A stretch of DNA of 34,083 nucleotides from Geobacteraceae bacterium. GTDB taxonomy: Bacteria; Desulfobacterota; Desulfuromonadia; Geobacterales; DSM-12255. The position numbers and the translations under genes are program-made. How positions within the stretch are numbered: position 1 is the first letter of the stretch; each line of letters starts with the position of its first letter. The notes under the pieces were generated by a model, which was not told where the DNA came from, ran no database searches, and worked only from the letters and a program-made list of their open reading frames with translations. Of the stretch, positions 31,539 to 34,083 are shown piece by piece. The stretch covers positions 77,916-111,998 of the forward strand of contig JACABD010000003.1 of the NCBI GenBank assembly GCA_013377075.1, in the 5' to 3' direction.

Positions 31539-32091
31539 CCATGCCTATTGCCTGCATGAAAGCATAGATAATCGTCGAACCGACAAAGTTGAATCCCCTC
31601 TTTTTCAGATCTTTGCTGATCCTATCCGACAACTCAGTAGACGCAGGAACTTCTGAAAGCCCGGCTCGGCTGTTCTGCAGCGTTTTGCCATCAACAAATC
31701 CCCAGATATAATTGGCAAAACTGCCAAACTCCCTCTGCACGGCAATGAACGCCTTTGCATTACTGATGGCTGAGCGGATCTTCAGTCTGTTACGCACAAT
31801 CCCGGCATTTGCCAGGAGTTCGGCAACTTTCGCCTCATCATAGCGGCTGACAGTTTCAACATCAAAATTATCAAAAGCAACCCGGTAAGCCTCCCTCTTT
31901 CTGAGAATAGTTATCCACGAAAGCCCGGCCTGGGCCCCTTCAAGGATCAGAAACTCGAAAAGCAGCCGGTCATCCCGCACCGGCACTCCCCACTCATTAT
32001 CGTGGTAGGCACAATAGAGCGGATCAGTCCCGGCCCAGCCGCAGCGAATCGGCTGTGAGTTATTGGATACTGTTTTTAAATCCTGTGGCAT
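31477..32091 (-). CDS. tag: DNA-3-methyladenine glycosylase I
   Basis: 204 residues from the ATG at 32091, preceded by GGAGG at 5 bases; the in-frame ATG at 32103 is part of that ribosome site and is rejected. The structural zinc ligands of E. coli Tag (C4, H17, H175, C179) correspond to C17, H30, H188 and C192, each shifted by exactly 13. The YHDNEWGVP block, AGLSWITILRKREAYRVAFD and GFNFVGSTIIYAFMQAIGMV are hallmark Tag motifs. Function: excises 3-methyladenine from DNA. Convergent with tupC, overlapping it by 62 bases, with no terminator between them. Confidence 0.96.
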   Translation of the reverse strand: MPQDLKTVSNNSQPIRCGWAGTDPLYCAYHDNEWGVPVRDDRLLFEFLILEGAQAGLSWITILRKREAYRVAFDNFDVETVSRYDEAKVAELLANAGIVRNRLKIRSAISNAKAFIAVQREFGSFANYIWGFVDGKTLQNSRAGLSEVPASTELSDRISKDLKKRGFNFVGSTIIYAFMQAIGMVNDHTVDCFRHGEPGRDLSS

Positions 32092-32339
32092 AAATTCCTC
32101 CATATTGATTAGCGGCGGGCTGAGACTAAGCCATCAGGATTGCCTGGAGAGCGGAGAGATAACACCTTTTGACGGGCGGATTCTTGTTAGTGGCAGCTTT
32201 GTCAAAGATATGGTAAGAGCAGAACATTAATTGTGCTTGGTAGGGTTGCTTTCAGAACTACACGATCCTTCAGTTGGAATCCAATATTTGAATACGGTAA
32301 AAACGATCACTGTTTCACATCAGCTTGCAAATCATCCTG

Positions 32340-32870
32340 CTAAGCAATATTCACCTCATTTGAGAGGATTAGACGTGGAGCAGCACCCTTTACCCCAAGG
32401 ATTTCAGCAAAACTGGACATCCCTTCCTGTACACTTGTGAGGCACTCATCTGTCATTTCTTCAAGACCTCTTACCAGCAGACTTTGAGCAACGTCAGGCG
32501 CGATCTCAACAAGTTTGTTTCCTTTAGCTGTCAACTCAACATCGACAACCCTGCGATCTTTAGTTGATCTGATCCGTTGGACAAGCCCCTGCAATTCAAG
32601 ACGGTCAATAATCCCTACAACAGTTGCCGGATGAAGATACATACGCCTTGAGAGGTCAGAAACCCTTATGGAACTGCTTTCGAAAATAACCTTTACCGCC
32701 CAGAGCTGTGAACCGGTAAGACCTGTCGCACGTTCGGCATGCCTGGAAAAATCACTGATTGCCTGAAATATGCGCCTTAAGTCATCAATGGTTTCAGCGA
32801 CGAGTTTTCCCCTGTCAAGATCCTGTCCATTGACACGATAACTTTCACTGATTACAGGATTATTTTCCAT
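32340..32870 (-). CDS. MarR-family transcriptional regulator
   Basis: 176 residues from the ATG at 32870, which has GGAGATT nine bases upstream; longer in-frame readings to 32960 have no ribosome site. A winged helix lies at about 50-120 (LTGSQLWAVKVIFESSSIRV, SDLSRRMYLHPATVVGIIDR, VQRIRSTKDRRVVDVELTAK), with the DRR/D wing typical of MarR. The flanking helices (15-45 and 125-165) would form the dimer. Divergent from the IclR gene; TTTGCAT-type palindromes in the gap are candidate operators. Ligand unknown; whether it controls itself, the IclR gene or both is inference. Confidence 0.9.
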   Translation of the reverse strand: MENNPVISESYRVNGQDLDRGKLVAETIDDLRRIFQAISDFSRHAERATGLTGSQLWAVKVIFESSSIRVSDLSRRMYLHPATVVGIIDRLELQGLVQRIRSTKDRRVVDVELTAKGNKLVEIAPDVAQSLLVRGLEEMTDECLTSVQEGMSSFAEILGVKGAAPRLILSNEVNIA

Positions 32871-32952
32871 AAAAGCAATCTCCATCTGATAGGGTGGAGA
32901 AAAGATAAACAATAAACCTTCTGCTTGCAAATAAAATATCGTTATACAATTA

Positions 32953-32998
32953 ATTTGCATATCAAATAATTTTGTTCTATATTTATTTGCATTACAAA
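32953..32998. promoter_or_regulatory. pair of TTTGCATnnCAAA palindromes, MarR operator candidates
   Basis: ATTTG-CATAT-CAAAT (32953-32967) and TTTG-CATTA-CAAA (32986-32998) are the same half-sites 32 bp apart. The first sits in the spacer before a TATAAC -10-like hexamer (minus strand, 32941-32946) of the marR gene. A third half-site TGCAAAT lies at 32926-32932. Confidence 0.45.
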
Positions 32999-33139
32999 CT
33001 ATGTGTATGCAGTATACATATTAACATTTCAACTTCAACCTCACATCATACTGTTATTATTATTCATTTAACTGCAACAAACTATCAATAGAGACAAAAT
33101 GCCACTTGAATTAATTTAATTCATAAAGAGAGAGTTGTT

Positions 33140-33925
33140 ATGAAACGAGCTCCAATATCAGCGCCAGACTATCGGATAGCCACAGTTGAAAAGGCAATAG
33201 CAGCCATTGAGCTCCTTTCTGATCCAATTTGCGAAAATCATAACCTCGTTTATATTGCCGAAAAACTTGGACTTTCCCGTCAAAAAACATTTCGAATTCT
33301 CAGCACGCTGATAGAGCTTGGGATTGCAGACAAAGATGATACCCGTGGGACCTACAGCCTTGGATTACAGGCATTCGAGTTTGCACGCAAAATGCTAAGG
33401 CCAGCCGCAGTAATTAACAATGCCCACCCTATAATCGAGGAGCTGGCCAGAAAACATAAGGAAGATGTCTACCTGACCGTTCTTCAGGACAAAGATGTAC
33501 TGTTCCTTGACATGGCAGACTGTGAGCAGGAGGTAAAATCTTTGCCACTTATCGGTAAACGTTACCCGTTTTTTAACACTGCCGCAGGCAAAGTAATTGC
33601 GGCGATGGGTGTATCACTTGACCATGTAGCTTCACTATTAGGAAAAGGCTGCCGTAACAATCCGGCAATAAGTCTGGAAGTTCTTGATCAGGAGCTGGCA
33701 CAGATAAGAAGCGATGGGGTAGCTGTTGATGAAAACTTACTTGGGGAGGGGGTGGTCAGCATATCTGTCCCTTTTAAGGACTACGCAGGCAAAGTAGTCG
33801 GTGCAATCACCCTTTTAGGCCCTGCATTCAGGCTTCTTGCTGATCGCATTGAAAACGAGATAATTCCGTCTCTGTTAGAGGAAGCTGACCTGCTTTCGCT
33901 AAAATTTGGCTACGCAAAATACTAG
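33140..33925 (+). CDS. IclR-family transcriptional regulator
   Basis: 261 residues, full length. The N-terminal winged helix (about 12-72) reads VEKAIAAIELLSD...LVYIAEKLGLSRQKTFRILS, followed by TYSLGLQAFEF. The C-terminal effector domain (about 85-255) has the usual PFFNTAAGKVIAAMG and ISVPFKDYAGKVVGAITLLG. An AGAGAGAG-type purine tract precedes the ATG. It is followed at 118 bp by a gene start that looks like DUF485. In Geobacter, IclR repressors of this kind sit beside acetate symporter genes (from memory), so control of acetate uptake is the likeliest role, but it is inferred. Confidence 0.92.
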   Translation: MKRAPISAPDYRIATVEKAIAAIELLSDPICENHNLVYIAEKLGLSRQKTFRILSTLIELGIADKDDTRGTYSLGLQAFEFARKMLRPAAVINNAHPIIEELARKHKEDVYLTVLQDKDVLFLDMADCEQEVKSLPLIGKRYPFFNTAAGKVIAAMGVSLDHVASLLGKGCRNNPAISLEVLDQELAQIRSDGVAVDENLLGEGVVSISVPFKDYAGKVVGAITLLGPAFRLLADRIENEIIPSLLEEADLLSLKFGYAKY

Positions 33926-34043
33926 GCAGGTAAGGAAAATTCGACAAAAAATAATAAAAGGGGGTCTGTAGAGAGGCACAATAACGCAGGGCGGGACGCT
34001 GCCCTTCAACGCAATCAAATTCGTATAAAAAGGAGTACTAACC

Positions 34044-34083
34044 ATGGCAGAAAAGCAGTATGACTGGAAAGCAATAGCCCAAA
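34044..34083 (+). CDS. probable DUF485 (YjcH-like) small membrane protein (start only)
   Basis: Only 13 codons are visible (MAEKQYDWKAIAQ) before the right edge, with an AGGAG site 8 bases upstream. The YDWKAIA opening resembles DUF485 proteins that precede acetate/cation (ActP-type) symporters in Geobacter. Tentative because so little sequence is present. Confidence 0.4.
   Translation, partial: MAEKQYDWKAIAQ

Noticed and set aside
33988-34005. AGGGC...GCCCT hairpin after the IclR gene as a terminator
   Set aside because: Only a 5-bp stem with no U-tract; too weak to call.

Overview
The window looks like chromosomal DNA of a Geobacter-type anaerobe (Desulfuromonadia/Geobacterales). Evidence for this is the XrtA/PEP-CTERM-associated exopolysaccharide genes, a CusCBA cluster joined to an FtrD/ABC module, a tungstate-type ABC transporter beside molybdopterin genes, carboxypeptidase-regulatory-like secreted proteins, and an IclR regulator followed by what looks like the DUF485 leader of an acetate symporter operon. 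This is inferred from gene content and style, not from a database match. I see no tRNA, rRNA, CRISPR array, transposase or phage gene.

Layout. (1) 1-6315, minus strand: an exopolysaccharide block that is visibly AT-richer than the rest. Reading with transcription it holds a NarL-type response regulator, a giant TPR lipoprotein (PrsT-like), a polyprenyl glycosylphosphotransferase (EpsB-like), an SLBB export protein, and a Wzz-type chain-length protein that runs off the left edge. (2) 6510-9439, plus strand: two overlapping genes, a glycerophosphodiester phosphodiesterase and a fused acyltransferase/alpha-beta hydrolase, which suggest a phospholipid remodelling pair. (3) 9534-14593, minus strand: an operon with a tandem sulfatase-fold protein whose second domain has lost active-site residues, followed by two secreted proteins with carboxypeptidase-regulatory-like folds.

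(4) 14753-24592, minus strand: a metal-handling region. The likely transcription order is a Cys-rich membrane-anchored peptide, an FtrD-like CxxC protein, a FtsX-type permease with a periplasmic CxxC, its ATPase, CusC, CusB, CusA, and a His/Met-rich periplasmic protein that ends at a strong terminator. The three spacers around CusC/B/A each carry hairpin repeats. A 517-bp divergent control region (24593-25109) holds palindromic operator candidates and a near-consensus Fur box, and it separates the cluster from a plus-strand porin.

(5) 26416-28014: serA on the minus strand, with a good sigma-70 promoter. (6) 28095-31538, plus strand: trmL, moaC, a mogA-mobB fusion, then a TupB-like permease and TupC-like ATPase with no binding protein in view. 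(7) 31477-33925: a tag gene overlapping the ATPase gene tail to tail, a MarR regulator, an IclR regulator, and the first 13 codons of a probable DUF485 protein at the right edge.

The most unusual items are the half-dead tandem sulfatase with its two secreted partners, the HX4E acyltransferase-lipase fusion coupled to GDPD, the Cus plus Ftr-type hybrid with its compound control region, and a 130-bp MITE-like inverted repeat inside the Cus operon.
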